A program made the translations under genes and the position numbers. Shown one piece after another: positions 35,401 to 50,100 of a stretch of DNA of 64,000 nt (the stretch's first letter is position 1; every line of letters starts with the position of its first letter). The notes below the pieces were generated by a model. That model worked only from the letters and a program-made list of their open reading frames with translations. It ran no database searches and had not been told where the DNA came from. Source of the DNA: Lichenostomus cassidix (taxonomy: Eukaryota; Chordata; Aves; Passeriformes; Meliphagidae); contig CM039193.1 of the NCBI GenBank assembly GCA_008360975.2, forward strand, positions 9,352,501 through 9,416,500, read 5' to 3'.

Positions 35401-38400
35401 CTTTTCCCTGGGTTTGGGTTGCTATTTAAACCCTAAAATCAATTTGTCTTTTCTTCATTCTTGGTTTTCGCTCCAACTTTCTCCATCTCCCTTCTCACTT
35501 CTTCATCATTTCCTTTTCTTTCACTGTGATGCTTTTTTTAGTCTTCTAAGATTGACTGGAAAATCTGCTACTGAAATTTTTCTAGGAGCAAAATTAACTT
35601 CTTTATAAAGCTGAAGCCTACACTGAAAGAAAAGCCCAGGGCTTAATGCAATTTCTTTTTCATCAGTTGTGGTCTGGACAAAAGGTATCTTTTTTCCCTA
35701 CATGCTTTTTTCCCTTGCTGGTGTTTCCATTCATGCTCTTCAAATGCTTCAAATAGGCACCATGTCATAGCACTGAGCTGTTATAAAATCCTGCATCTTT
35801 GCTCAGATTTCAGCAGCAGAAAATCTGCAGTCACATAATACTCTAGATGCTCATTTTGTTCTACTTATTTATGTCAAAGAACAAAGCGGTTACAACTAAA
35901 TCCAGAACAGGAGGAAATGAAAAACTCCTTTCCCGTTGTGTGGGATGGAAAGAAGGAAAATGAATACCCACAAACTCCACTGGGCTTCAGAGGGAGCATG
36001 ACCCTGACCCTAAAAAGGGGCTGAAGCAAAGATGATGCTTCCCAGCCTCAGGGATGGAGCCTGATTCCCCAGGGAGATGGCCCAGGGCAGCCGTGGCAGT
36101 CAGAAAGGAAGAGCATGGGATGCAGAGGAGTGGAGGACTGGAGCACTGAGTCACACTGGTTATGGCTCCATCCTACTGAAATCCCCTGTGGGCACAGTGT
36201 CTCCTGTATCCCAGTGAGAAATGAAATGTCCTGCCTGGAGAGCCATGGGCTCCTGCTCTGTCCCCTCCTCAGAGAAGAAAGCCCAGGGGTGACTCTTGCA
36301 AAGGCAGCCAAGAGGAAGGAGAGTGTGAAAGAAGGGCTGGCAGAGGCTGAGAGACTGAGGGGAAACTGCGCATCCTTTGCACGTTGTGCTGGTGATTATG
36401 TGCAGGAGAACAACCAGTTAAAACCTGGGTTTGTTCAAGTGAAGCCAACTGCTGACCCAATTTAATGCCTCCGGGTGTGCCAGCTCACAGCCTCCTGACT
36501 GTCAACAGGCTGGAAAGAAGCACCAGCTTCCCACTGCCATCCCTGCCTGTCCCTCTGCTCTACCAGCTGTCCCACTGTGAAAGTGGAAAATCATTACTTT
36601 ACTGGGTGACACCACCTCTTGCGGCCTTTGTCCTTATGAGAGGGCCCTTAACAAAATGCATTATATCCACTGCTGAAGAAGATTCAATGACTTGTGCACA
36701 CCCTCAACTCTTCAACCTCCTTGTACCCTGCAGTTATACACCTTTTGACCAAAGGAACGAGCGTTGCCATATTTTGTTTTCATTTCTGGTTGTGACAGCC
36801 TGCTGTTGAATGGATTGCAACTTTCTATCAAGTCCTGGTGTCAATTAAATTAATTATATTGCCACAAATAAACCACATCAAAATCAATTAAGGGATGTCC
36901 TTCATCCTGCTATAAAAAAAGGCAAACCCCCTAAAGCTCACAAAGCTTATGAACTCGAATGGTCAGTGGTGTGCACTGTGCCTATTGAATTTTTTGCATG
37001 TGATTAATAGGGTATTGATCCTCTGTGACACTTCTGCAAGGCACTTACAACACATGATAATGTCAGACAGTAATTTCCATGCTACGATAACAGAGTGCTG
37101 CCCCAGCGCAGGGAAGAGAAACAATAAAGCAGCCATTTAGTACGGAAAATGTGCAATAAAATATATGAATTCATTATTTCAAAGTAATTTTGTCTTGGGA
37201 ATAAATCATTTCACCCTCGTCTGTTTTTTCTTTCACACTAGTTCTAAATTTAGCCTTAAATTAACTGAGCTTACCCATGCTAATGCTCAGGGTTTTCCTG
37301 CAATTGAGGATTACTGTACTTTTTTATTATGTTTTCTAACTAAGTAAAAAACAGATGGATGTATAAGATTACACGTTTTTGGAAAAACAAGTAGAGTCTT
37401 CTATACCCAGCAATGGCTTTGATCAGCTGTTGCCATACCTGCCTAGGCCACCTCCACACAAAGCTGGAGTTGTGCCATAGTCTGCTCCTACCTATTCATC
37501 TTAACTTAAACAATAACTGAGCACAGATTTCTATCCCACCTGTGGCAGCTGTTTAAACATGTCATACAGTACCTTACTCCCACAAATCTAGATCCCCACA
37601 TCATCAGTGGAAGGAACAATCCTTTCTTCTCCTTTGTTCTTGTGCCCCTTCTGCCTAACACCTGATTTTTTTTTCTAGAATACATTAATGGAAGGAAGAG
37701 TTGTGCAACACAGCACCATGGGTGGAAAGCAGCCAGCCAACCTGTACCAGGAAAACAGCTATTACACGCACGCGATCCGCAGTGTTAGTCCCATTACAGG
37801 GCTATAAAATCTGAGCAGGTTACAAAGCCCTGAGGGCTAGGCCACGAGCACTAAAACTTAATGGTGAGAGTGAGCTACTTTTGATTTTAGCCTTGACTTC
37901 TCCTCCATGCTGGCAGTAAATATCAGCAAAAAAATTACTCAGTGACAGAAATGAGCTGTAATCTTTTAAGAAGTGGAGCAACAACCCTTTGCAGCTGAAC
38001 CAGGGCACTTGGGTGACTGGGGTGCTCAGCCAGGGCACCTCTACTCACAGGCCTTCAACCTGTGGTTTAATTGACTGTTGTTGTTTTCTTTCCATCAAGC
38101 AAAAAAATAAAAGGGAACAAAAACTTCAGGCATATGAAGTTTCGCACAGGAAATGAAATTGAAACCACTGACACGGCAGCACAGCAGCGCGGGGGGGTCT
38201 GCAGGGGATGTGCGAAAAGGAGAAGTGGCAAAGCTGGTGAACAAGCTCATGGAGAGCACAACTTTGCAAAACAGGTTGGTGAAATGTAGACTTTCACATA
38301 CACAAAAAAGTGAAGCTCTGTAGACACTATGATATTTATTTGCTCTCCTACAGCTGGTGCCAGGTGCTGGCTTGCACGGCCGGACAATGGCATGTTTTGT

Positions 38401-40927
38401 TTAATCCCAGAACAGCCTTGGCTCTGTCTCCAGCTGCAGCCCTGTCCTCTCAACCACCCTGACTGCTCAGAGCTACTCACTACGCTCCTGGAGGGCATTT
38501 GAAATAGAAGACCACTATGTCTGACGTGTTTTGAAATGGGCATTATTTGATCAAAAATCACTGATTTGATCACTGCCCATCTGCTTTGATGTTCTGAGTT
38601 ACAAGCAGAACCTTTGGTATTGACCACTAAGCCATGGTGCTTTTAAATACCATGTGATTCAGACTAATTCCCAACCAGAGGTGTATTTTCAGTTCAGTTT
38701 TGCCATGGGTTTCTGACATCAGCTTTTACAGACTGAGAGTTGTGCTCATTTTTGTGTCAAGATCTATGAAAACCAAACAGCACCAGAACAAATACTTCAC
38801 TTTTCCAAGGAAACTAACACATAAACCACTTCTGCATACCATGGCCTGCAAAGTGCAGAGCACACACCAAGCAGGAACAAAACCCTGAGCCCACACACTA
38901 CTTGGACAAAAGCCCCACAGAATTCACCCTGGAATTTCTGTGTCTGAAAGGAATTTTATTAGAGCAAAGGCTGATTCCAACACAAGAAACAAGTATCTGC
39001 AATCCCACCTTTATACCAGGGTCAATCACATAGGCTACAGGTAATTAGTTACTTGTTTTTCTGTTGGCTTTTGAAGGAAAGCTTCCTCAAATAAAGTGTG
39101 ACAATACATGAACAGCCTGAGTATTTTTCCCCGTCTCTTCTTGTCATTTCAAACAAATGCCAGCTGATGGTTGCATTGCAGGTTGCTTTTATAGTCCTAG
39201 CCTGACTACGGTAAACTGAACTTACTCCTGCTACCAGTTGAGGATTTTTCTCAGTGCAATTTCATCTCAGCAAACACATTTACATAAGATACCAATGTGG
39301 CATATTAAGCTTTAGTATCTAAAGCTGTTTTCATCATTACTACAATTGTTTTTCACTATTTTTTTTTTAATGCAAAAGCTTATAATGGACAGGTGGGAAA
39401 TTGCTTGCAGTTCCACTATAAATAATAGGCACCTGACAAACAGCTGAGATAGTAACAAAAACACTTCACATACAAACTGATGGTAGAAAGTGATAGATTT
39501 CCTTTGGTTAACTTGTCTGAATTTTTGTAGGTGACCTGTACAAGAGCTACATGAATTTCTGATAGTTTTCCAGAAGGAGAAGCCTAGATGATTTGAAGTC
39601 AGATGTACAGCTTTAAATTCCACATTTGGATACTATCTGCCCATTAAATTTGACTTGTAATCTATTGCTTGTGTACTGCACAAAGAGTGGAGAAGAAAAG
39701 AACTTCAACCCTACTGAGCAACAGTATCTTGCATTACTATATTCCCTCTACATGACACAACGCCTTTTTCACACTTGAAAGAGCAGTACTCTGCATCATT
39801 TAAGGAGGATCTGTATGAGGATAGAGTATTGATGTGATTATAGAAAAGGAAGGGCAGCAATGAAAGCAAGGCTGTCCTGTTAAATCTTGATTTTAGAATC
39901 CTGCCTTGTATAAAAGGGGACAACAAAAGCATTTGGTAACTCATATTTAGTCTTTCCTCAATTCACTATGGTAGCCCCATTTGTAAATTTTACTTTTGAT
40001 AGAGCTTGATGGGAAGTAAGGTGTTTGCATAATCAATATACTTCTTGCTGTTAAAGGAGAGAAATGGGAAAAAAGCACCTTATCTTGTCAGATTTGAAAG
40101 AGCAATCCTCTGAAACTATGAAATATTCCCTTATTTTTCCCAGCAAGGGAGTTTTTGAGGTTTTATTTCCCCCTGCAATAGTTACATCATTGTTGAAAAT
40201 CCCCTAGGTTGATATGGTGAATCTGAATATGATCTTGCTTTCTCTCAACACAATTAAAATAGCATTGTTCTGACAAAGGGCGTTTTTTGGCTAACATATG
40301 GGCTGACCATGAAAATTTGCTACCCGATGGAGCTCACAGATGCCCCTGTGCACGTCCCAGCTCTCTGGCAGACAGCTGCAGGGCTGGGAGAGCCTTGAGC
40401 TGAGGAGCAGATGCTCTGTGCAGCATTAACTCCCTCACGTGGTTACGGCCACATGAGGAAACCAGCACGTAACGGCCCAGGGAGGGCAGTTGGTGACTCA
40501 CTAAATCCTAAACACCCCAAAGCTCTCTTCTAGGCTGCTACAGAATGACATTTGTCACTGAAAAGGAAAAAAGGTGGTATCCACTTTTTCAATACGTATC
40601 ATCCTGATATAATTATGCATCAAACTCTTCAACTGATAACTTCAATTGGAACTTATCGAAGACTTGAAGAGAACTCAAGTGAAATCCTGGTACAAATTCA
40701 AAATAATTTCAGAGGTACCCAAATTTCACCTACTAATCTCACCTGGGGCCATCATTTACATCTTGATGTTGTTCCCCTGTGATTAAAAGCACTGTCACCT
40801 CACCAACCTTCAAGAGGTCACTCCCGTTCTATGCAGGTATGAATGAGAGTCACAATGACAGGGAGTGAGGAGTTTATGATGTGCAAAGCACTATGGCTGG
40901 ATCAGAAAAGGAAGTGGATATTATAAA

Positions 40928-41130
40928 GAACCATAAAGTAATTCAGGTTAGAAGGGATTTCTGGAGGGCACATAGCCCAGCCTGCTGCTCAAAGAAGGGC
41001 CAAAATCAAAATCAGACTGGCTTGCTGATGGCCTTGTCTGGTCAAGCCCTGAACAAGTGTGGAGACTGTCCAATCCCCATGCAACTCATCCCACTGATTC
41101 CCTCTGCTCAGGATGAACATTTATTCCATA
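40928..41130 (-). mobile_element. Diverged CR1 LINE 3' fragment
   Basis: The plus strand shows the antisense of a CR1 tail: a decayed GGTTGGAAGGGACCTCTGGAG-like start (here AGGTTAGAAGGGATTTCTGG), then AGCCTGCTGCTCAAAG, GGAGACT, CCATGCAACTCATCC and CTCAGGATGAACATTTATTCC-like blocks in the usual order. It therefore lies in minus orientation, the same as SLC6A6. It is about 200 bp, truncated, with many substitutions and no coding capacity, so it is an old copy. CR1 is the dominant LINE of birds and reptiles, which is the main clue to the host lineage. Confidence 0.8.
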
Positions 41131-44100
41131 GAAACAATCCAAATGTCTCTACTGGATAAAGAAAGAAGATGAGGAGGAGAAGGGAGAGGAGGATTAACAC
41201 AAAATGACAAGATGATACCAAATGGAAGGCTCACTCTTCACTCTTCTGGTACTGCACACACACAATACAAGCAGTTGGAAAGCAAAAGATACTGAGGGGG
41301 TGTGTGGTGAGTGACAAATGGGTAAGCTCCAGGTTAAGTACAAAACAAGCAACAGTCCCTGGTGGCAGCATATCAGACAATGCCCATTTTATTGTCAGAG
41401 TAAAACATATTCCTTTAAGAAAACCAAACAAAAATGCCCTATGGAGTGCTTCAGTGCGTGCCAAGCAATTATTGCTTTCCACAATGTGTCCTGTGACTCA
41501 CTGTGCCACAATGAGCTGGCATATGGTGCTCATTCAGGGTATATAACTCACACATTAGCTCTGAAGAGCTAATAGTTACTTGGACTGTAGTTAATTTTGG
41601 GGGTTTTTAATTTCCCAATGGCAATGCAATAAATGTCATGCTTATTATTGTATTATTATTATTTTTAAAAAATATGGTTTTAGTGGCAAGCAAGAGTCAT
41701 TAACACCTCAAATCTCTTGTATGCAAGGAAAACCAATTCAGACAAACTCTGGCATGCGAAAGCACATAAATAATTGGTAAACACTACCTGTGGTCTTCTG
41801 GGTCCAGATTTGACTGATGCCAAGAGCAATCAACTCCTTTTTGGCTGCAAAGGATAGGAGGGCACTCAATACCTTGCAGAAGGCACTCAGTACCTGGCAG
41901 AAATCAAGCTTTCTGTGTGCCAGCTCCCCATGAAAGAGCAAACCTTGAATCACATGCAACAGAAAAGATTCCCTTCTCTTGCAAGGGAAGGCAACCTCCT
42001 AGACAGACACAGAGCCAGCTCTCTGTAGGGTGTCAAATACTCCTCTGGGCTGGAAAAGGGGCACTTTCTCTTCTCAAAGGAGACATAAAAAGTAACAAAG
42101 AATCTGTCTTTCATTGAGTCTGCCCTAGAGCAGTAGATCAGAAATCCAGTTTTTATCACGAAGAAAACATCAGAAACCTTAAAAACAGGGACTGAGTAGT
42201 GGCAGAAGAAACTGTGTGCAATTACAAGGAAATTCTTCTCCTGTAATCAAGATGCCCCAAATGAGCCCAAACTGCACCATGTCTGATGAGTACAACCAAG
42301 AGAACATGGCTTCAGAGTGCTAATGGTGCTTTCCACCATACCAAGATGATTTCATGGGTGTAAGAATCCTGTAGAAGCAAGGTCTACTTAATACTTGTAT
42401 ACATTTGACAAAAGTACACTGAAGTCAGTGCTATTCATTAGCAAAAGCGGATCAGAAAGATGGAAGTGGATAACTGGGATTTTGTCCACGTAGGGACTCA
42501 GAGCTACAGCAGAAGTGCAGCGGGGTTGAAGGTCAGCAGGGCTGATTCCTGGAAAAGGGGTTCTGACTTTTGACATAATTTACACAATGACAAAGCAATA
42601 ACAGTGCTACTGGAATCACCAAAGCTATGCTGGAATAAATCAGTTGAGAATTATATCCTGATTTTGTATGTCTTTGAGCTAATTTCACAGGTATCAAACA
42701 ACACTAACATCTCAAATGTGACTTGGAAGGAAAAACATAAACACTTCAGTATATGCTCTGATCCTACTCTCTACTGCACCTGATCCCCAAGGAGGCAATT
42801 ATTCCCTTGGTGGTTTCCTGTACAGCCCAAATGCAATGATTACCAAGACACATTTTTTTTTCCTGTGTTTTTGCTTTACAAAATGTAAATTTGGACTGTG
42901 CAGTCTCAGGTGTTTTCTTTAGGGTTTAACACAACAGGTCCTGAGCAGTGATGGGAGAATATGGCCATGACCTTACCATAAGTGGTGATGGGGAATAAGG
43001 ACCTGCTCTGCCTATTTCCTCATCTAGAATCTCCTGAACTGTGTAGTTGGATAGGAGATAACTGAAATTTCGCCTGAACCAAGACTCCCAGCATTTGACC
43101 TGCACTATATTATTGCTACTCCATAGGTTCTTTGCTAATGGTCACAATATATTCTCCATCTCCTCAGAAATATTTTTGACTTAATAAAATATTTTTTGCA
43201 TCTCACTCAGCTACCTTCCTCCAGGAATGTATTAGAGAAAGGGCAAAAGTACATAAAAATTAAGCAGAGCTCAGGCCTTTTCCCAATCAAAAGTCATATC
43301 CATCTTTGCAGAAATGTCAAACTCTTAATTTCACCCAAGGAGATAAAACCAGCATTTAGGCAATAACCACCTTCTCCTCAATGTAAAGACCATCCTGCCA
43401 GAAAAGGAAATGCTGCCCTTGTCCAGATCTCAAACGTTCATTCTCTGGTTGGCTAATTTATGACAGTGATTTTCATTATAGAGTATTATTTGTAGCTGCT
43501 GTTTTCATGAAGCAGCTGTAATAAACAAGCGAGATTTATGTTGCTTTTTCAATTGCTTGAAATAATTAGCACGGTTAATTTTAGGCTCTGAAAAAATCTA
43601 CTGATTTCTCTATTTTTTTTAATAAATACAGAAGCTACAAAGCAATCTACCATCACCAGTCAGGCCTGGGTCAGAATAGTATGCATGCCATATACCAGCC
43701 AAAATGTGTTTCAGATGAGGAAATAATCTAAGTTCTCCAAACAACCTTTTAAAAGTAAATGATGGTTGTGCTGAGTGAAATGTTTTAACAACTGCACCGT
43801 GTGCTATTTTACTCCAGCCTAAATGCAGACAGGACTTTGTTTTATTCTTATTCTGGTCTATACAGGTGCAAATGGGCATCCTGGATGTGGATCACAGTGG
43901 TGAGCTCAATGAAAAGCAGGATCAATGCCGAGACCCAGACCCAGATCAGAATTTTGCAGCTGCTTCCTGCCTTGATGATTTATGCTGCACCTAAGAGTCC
44001 TGACCCACGTCAGACATTCAGATACCAAACTCAGAGCTTGCGGTTTGCCCTCATCTCTGCATCATTTACTTTTTCCACTCATTGCCTCTCAACCACAGCT

Positions 44101-47100
44101 TGCTGTATTGACAGTCCAGACACTTTTTTAGAACAAGTAAACACTCCCTCTCCAACCCAATTTGGCCATTTCACAGCTGGTGCTGCACTTCGGAGCCTGA
44201 TCCAACAAACCTGCTTCATGACAGCACCGAACAAACATCCTCTAAAAAGCTTTCCACTCATAGTTGGGGTTTTTTTTGGTTGGTTGCTGTGTCAGTTCTG
44301 TGACTCATCAGCCTTACAGTATTTTTCTTGGTGCAGGTGCCACCACCTCAGCTGTCCAGGTTTTCTCAGTGCAGTGGGAAAGACAAGATGAAATCCCAGG
44401 GGCCAAGAGAGAACTCAGCCTTAGGAGTTGTACAAGAGAGGACTAATGTCCAGCAGACATTCAGCTGACTACAACCCCAGGAAAGGTGAGGAAAAGATGA
44501 TATGCTGTGAGAAAGACCACATCATGCCATGCATAGAAGAGATACAGAAGCAATATACTTGTTGTATAATGAGGAAAGGTACAAAATGAAGACAAGGAGA
44601 AGGCTAAACCTATTGGTTCTTATGAATTTTTTAACTGGAGAAGAAAAAGTTAGGGAAGGTATACAAATAAGAATGATGAAGCTGGGAAAGGAATCTGGAC
44701 TAATATGCAAAAGACAGTAATAGGTATCAAAATACAAAATTTTAGGTACTTTTCTCCATATATGGTAAAACAGTAACAACTTCTACGTCCATGATAAAAT
44801 CTCAGATTGTTAAAATAAATAAATAAATACTGTTTCAAAATATTCCTGGATAAAATAAGTAAGTGGCATGCAATGGGATGGGGATTTAGTGTCAGGAAGT
44901 TTAAAGCCCTACATCCCAGAAGAGCAGTGACATTGCCTGAGGAGCAGCTAGCAAAGCTGTGAATCCAAGAAGGACCTAAAGGTGATTGCAGGTAAGATTA
45001 GCCAAGTAATGGAGCTCTGCTACTGAGTGATGCAGAAGGGTCAAAGGCTAAGCTATTTCTGGATGTGTACACGGGAAGGGATAATATGGAAATCTAAAGC
45101 ATAATGCTATGTCAAAGGAGCCACAGTGAACAAATTATGAGTTGTTCCAGTCTCCACAGATTAGACAGGAGAGAGAGAAATTAAAGGAAATACAAATAAA
45201 GACAATAAAAGTGCTCTAAGGAGAGAGTAAGAGAGCTAAAATAAATATGTTCTATAAATGAGAAGACTCCTGGGCTGGGATTCAGCTATAAATACCTTCC
45301 AGGTACTGTGTGTAGAGGAAGGTAATTAAGCTAGCTCAAAAGATAGTAGGACAAGAAGCAATTGCTTGAATTTAGGAATGGAAAAATTCAGGATATATAA
45401 TAAGAAAAAGTTGTTTGATGAGAGACATCTCAACTAGGCAGATTCCCAAGGTGAGAGCTAAGGCACACTTACTGCATGCAGCCCACAACAGATTGTATAA
45501 GGATGGGGCTCTAGGAAATTTTGCCATCACAACTTTCTACTGTCCAAAGAGATCACCACAGTCCAACTTACTGATCTTTCAGTCTCGTTCTTTGTGGATT
45601 ATCTTAAAGACTTCTCTATTTTAAAAAAATCCCCAAAACAACACCCAGCCTGTATGTCCAGGTAGTGACAATACCTCTACATCAGAGCTCAGAGCTGGGG
45701 GTGTGCAGCACTCCAAGGTGCATGGCAGGTGAGGGCAAACCTCTCAGCCTCTCTTCTGGCTATGCAGTGGTGTGGGCAATGTGAGTCTGTTGGGTGCTGG
45801 GTGTGAGAGTGTCAGCAAGAACAAAAACGATGACCCAGACCTCAGATTATTCTGAGTATCTCAGCGTTGAGGTCAAAGCAGGAACTACCTCTTGTGACAC
45901 TCATGATCTTCCCTCAGCCTTGCGTTAAGACATCCTACATAGAAGCTTTCAATGTCACTGCATAAATTATGTACTTTGATTTATGATTCACTGAAAACCA
46001 ATGCTAGCAGTATTTAACAACTCTCAGGAGCTCTAAATATAGAAAGAAGAAAATAAAATAAAATCCCCAAAACATTTGCAACAGACCTTAAAATTTTAAA
46101 TGACAAACGGGTACACACAAATGTGAGGAATATAAAACCCAAGTACCCTTAATACCCTCCCTTAAACAAATCCCATCCCAACTGCACTCACCAATCGGGA
46201 CTTCTGTCCCCTCCTCAATGTAGATGGGCAGTGGTGATTCCTCCATAGGATGAGGCACTGATGGAAAGTAATGAATTGTGGTAGTATTTGTCGCAAAGTG
46301 ACTACAATAAGATGGTCCCTTTCTTATCATTACAACTACGTATGGCTGGTTACTATCACAAAGAGCCCTTTCTCAAAGTGGTCACCACCTGTAACAGAGA
46401 CCGGCCCAAGTCACGGTCTGAGAGGTTAATCCCCACTGAGCATTCACTGCCACAGGAGTCAACCTGCTTTGAACAGGACCTGGGAGAGATCCCTGTCCTG
46501 AATGCTTCACCATCCTGCCTTTCACTATAACCTCACTACTCCCATCCCTGGAGCTTAACTCTCTTTTGGAAACTCACACCATTGTAGAAGCCAAGGGAAG
46601 CCAATGCACAGACAGGCACAAATAGAGTTATCGAGTCAAAGTCATAATATTTCATGCACAGAACCAGAGGAGAGAGGCTCTGATGCTCAAAGCTTGCTGT
46701 TAGCTGTTGAAAAGCCACAGCAGGTGATGGAAAGCTGCACTGCAAATAGCCTCTGGACCACTGACTTTTCATTACTCATTTTAGAGTGTATGTATTGACC
46801 TAGGAATTCTTCTTTGGGATACTGCAATCTCCAAGCAAACCTCTCCAGATCTGCACTGTGTGGTTATTCTGCAGTTTCCAGACACCATACAGTCACTGCT
46901 GTAGGGTTTGTCTGTTTGGGTTCTTCTCTATTTGGGAGCTTCTTCCCGTAAAGGTGTTTTTGCTGCACCATTTCCCATTTATAATCTCTGGGAAGCATAT
47001 GCTTCACAGGATTTTTAAGAGATTTGAATTTCCTATTCTAGAATGAAATAATAATGAGCTACAAATGTTGAAAATGTTCATACTCAAAAACCTTCTGGAT

Positions 47101-50100
47101 TTTTTCCTTCTCTGTGTCCTTTTAAAAATTATGATGTACCTCTCAAAGATACAAACTCTTAACCTAATCTCAGCTAGGATTCCCAGCAGCAGGGAAGGAG
47201 GATTCTTTAATCCTTTGTGGGGTGTCCTTCACTTATTACTGGATTTTTAAATTTTTTTTCTCCTGAAAGATTGTCTTATCCATAAAACCAGCCAAAGAAC
47301 ACTTGTGGTTTAAAGCTATTAAATAAAGCATCTAACAATGTTTCTGCTAGCGACACAACCAGAATGAAGAGTGTTTTCAACAGATGCTTGACTAGCAATG
47401 GGCATAATATAAACCCCACGCTGGTGCTTTGCAGGATGCAAAGGGCTGCCAGCTCCTGCCTTTCCGTCAGCCCACCTCTTGCTCACGTGGAAGATGAAGG
47501 GAAGCACAGGGGAGAGGAAGAGCAGAACACGGTTGCCTACAGAACTACTGTACAAGCCACAGAAATCATGGTCTACCGGGACGCCTTGCGCAAGCCACTT
47601 TTATCTAGAAGCTGAACTAACATTCCAGCTCAACAATAGCAAAAAAACATTTGTTACCACACGGCGTTTTGCTACATATTAACCAGCAAGTTGCTACGCA
47701 AGCATAATGGAGTGCTGCAATTCCGAGATACATGTTGTTAAAAAAAAAAAACAGCCTTAAAAAAAAAAATTGACTTATGGGAAATCAGCCTGAGGTGAGT
47801 GCTCGTGGGCTTGCCATGCCACTGGACACAGTACATGCTTGGAAGTTATGCAAAGCGGGCCCTGCATTGGGAACAATGCAGTCATTTTCCTTGCTAAGCT
47901 AATTTTGCATAAAGGCAATGAGAGTCTTCATCTATGCAGCCCCATAAAACATTTTATCAGATTTATTTACTAGGAAGAAATACCAGAGCAGAGCTTCCTA
48001 TGCTACTCAACAGTTTTCAAAGCTGAGATCTGCAAAAAAAAAACCAGGTCGCTGGATGGTGTAGAAAAAAAAACTGTTGTGTTTTTATGACATGCAGCTT
48101 TCTCAGTATCACGAAGGATATTTTAACAGGCTCCCCCAGACTGAGAGCCAGACTGGAGCCAAATGCTTTCACTAAACATTTGCAACAGTATTCACCAATA
48201 TATGGCTGGTGGCATCTACTCTTATTTTAATGGGCTTCACCATAAGTTGTAGAGAAGGCCTGAAATACCTACAGGCTATTAGAGGCCAGATAGATGTACA
48301 CACATTCTTTCTTACCCACACATACACATGCACACACCTGCACACAAACAAATGGCTCTATGGGCAGAACTTGGATTCTGTAGGATCCAAGGCAGAAAAG
48401 CTGATTTTTGTTACAGGGTTTGGGAATCAAGAACTCTGGGGTGCTAAATCAAGCTCTCACTTATGGGTCTCCTCCGCTTTGGGCAAACCATTTTAACATT
48501 ATCCCTCCAGGATTTACACACCAACTTTATGGGCATGCTGCTTAAATGGCTGCAAAGTGCTTTGCAATGGTTTCTAAATTCTGTGGTGGTACACAGAAGA
48601 ACTGCACAGACAGATTTTAGATATCAGTTGCTGAGCATTATTGCTGTATAACTACAGCCTATTTTTACATGCTCTATACTTGGTTTCTATAAACAGATGG
48701 TAAGTGTTCAGTATTTGAATGTTTCAATGAGCATTTTAAGCCTTTTGTAATTTCATAAACAAGCATAAATAACACTTACATGAAGAAGAGTCTCTGCTGA
48801 ATGTACTTTCTTTTCCTGTTTGGAAATAAAAAAAGAGAAAAAGGGAAAAATATTTTAAAGTAAAAAAATAGGTCCAGAAAGATAAGTCAGTCATGTTTCA
48901 ATGTATCATGCACCGTGTTTTCCGAATTTCGTCAGTAAAAACTTCTATTTGAAGAACACCAAGACACCAAATGTAGTACCAATGCCAAAACAGGAGATAA
49001 TTTCTCATGTGTTCCATCCTATTTAGAACATCACACGAGATATGACTATATCTGTCTAAATAGCAGGAAAATTACACTGCAGCAGTGAAATTAAATGCCA
49101 TGTGATCTGGATAAAAAAATGAAAAAAGAAATGAACTTTTAACTACATTCCAGCTCAGAGATAACCCCATGCCTCAGTGTACAAGTTGTTCTCCTACCTA
49201 TGGACATGGGACCTACACCAACACCCCGCAGCAGAGCCCTCCTGCTGTGTTTTGGCACAGCAGGGTTGTTTTTCCATGCCAGTGCTCAAGCACTGACTGC
49301 ATTCAAACCCAGGCTGGGCAGCAAAGGCGTCCTTCGAGGCTGTGACAATTCTGAGCGATAGAGAACCGCAACAGGAAACCCAGTAACTGCTAAAATGCAG
49401 AACCTTCCCAACAGGCCTTAACAGCCACCTCCTGCAGCCACGGCACTGCCACCCTGCTGCCACCCACCCAAAGCTTGCTGGCCTTTGATCCATGCTGCCC
49501 TTCCACCAACCGAGCTGGTGGCTTCAGTGGATGCTCTTGGAACAGCATTTAGGGCTGGCACTAAATGGCTTTTTGCTGGTGTAAATCTGGACACAAAAAG
49601 GAGGCTGACAGAAATACAGAAGATGCTGTAGGACACCAGCTGTAATTTCAGGGTCATAGAGTGGCAGCACATCAGCCCTACCAACAGAAGGTTTTTGGGG
49701 AAAAAAGGACAGCGAAGAGTAGCAGATTCAATAATTTCTCCTGTATTACATTGTATCAATATTAGCTACTATGTAAGCAATGTAAAGAGTTTTGCCTCCA
49801 GTTTACATGCCTTGGGATGAAACGCAGCTCACACAAATCAATTAAATCCATGGCACTGCAACAGCTGAGCATTCAAGTAAACAGGCATGTATGGAAGAAA
49901 TTCAACAAATATTAAATCACTGCATTTTCATCCTCATGCTTTTCTTCTAAGGGCCAAGGACCCAATCCAGCAAGCAAGCCCCTCTAGGGCAGCATTAGAA
50001 TAAATTTTAGTTCTGTGTGTAGAGCTCTTACTGGAGTAGACAGAGGATTACTTTAAAAAAAATAACCCCGATCCATTCTGGTCACGTAAATTAAGTTAGT

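Noticed and set aside
43801..44391. 196-codon plus-strand ORF in intron 1, longest outside the CpG island
   Set aside because: No domain, signal or repeat pattern is visible, composition is that of the intron, and no matching splice context exists. An ORF of this length is possible by chance in 64 kb.
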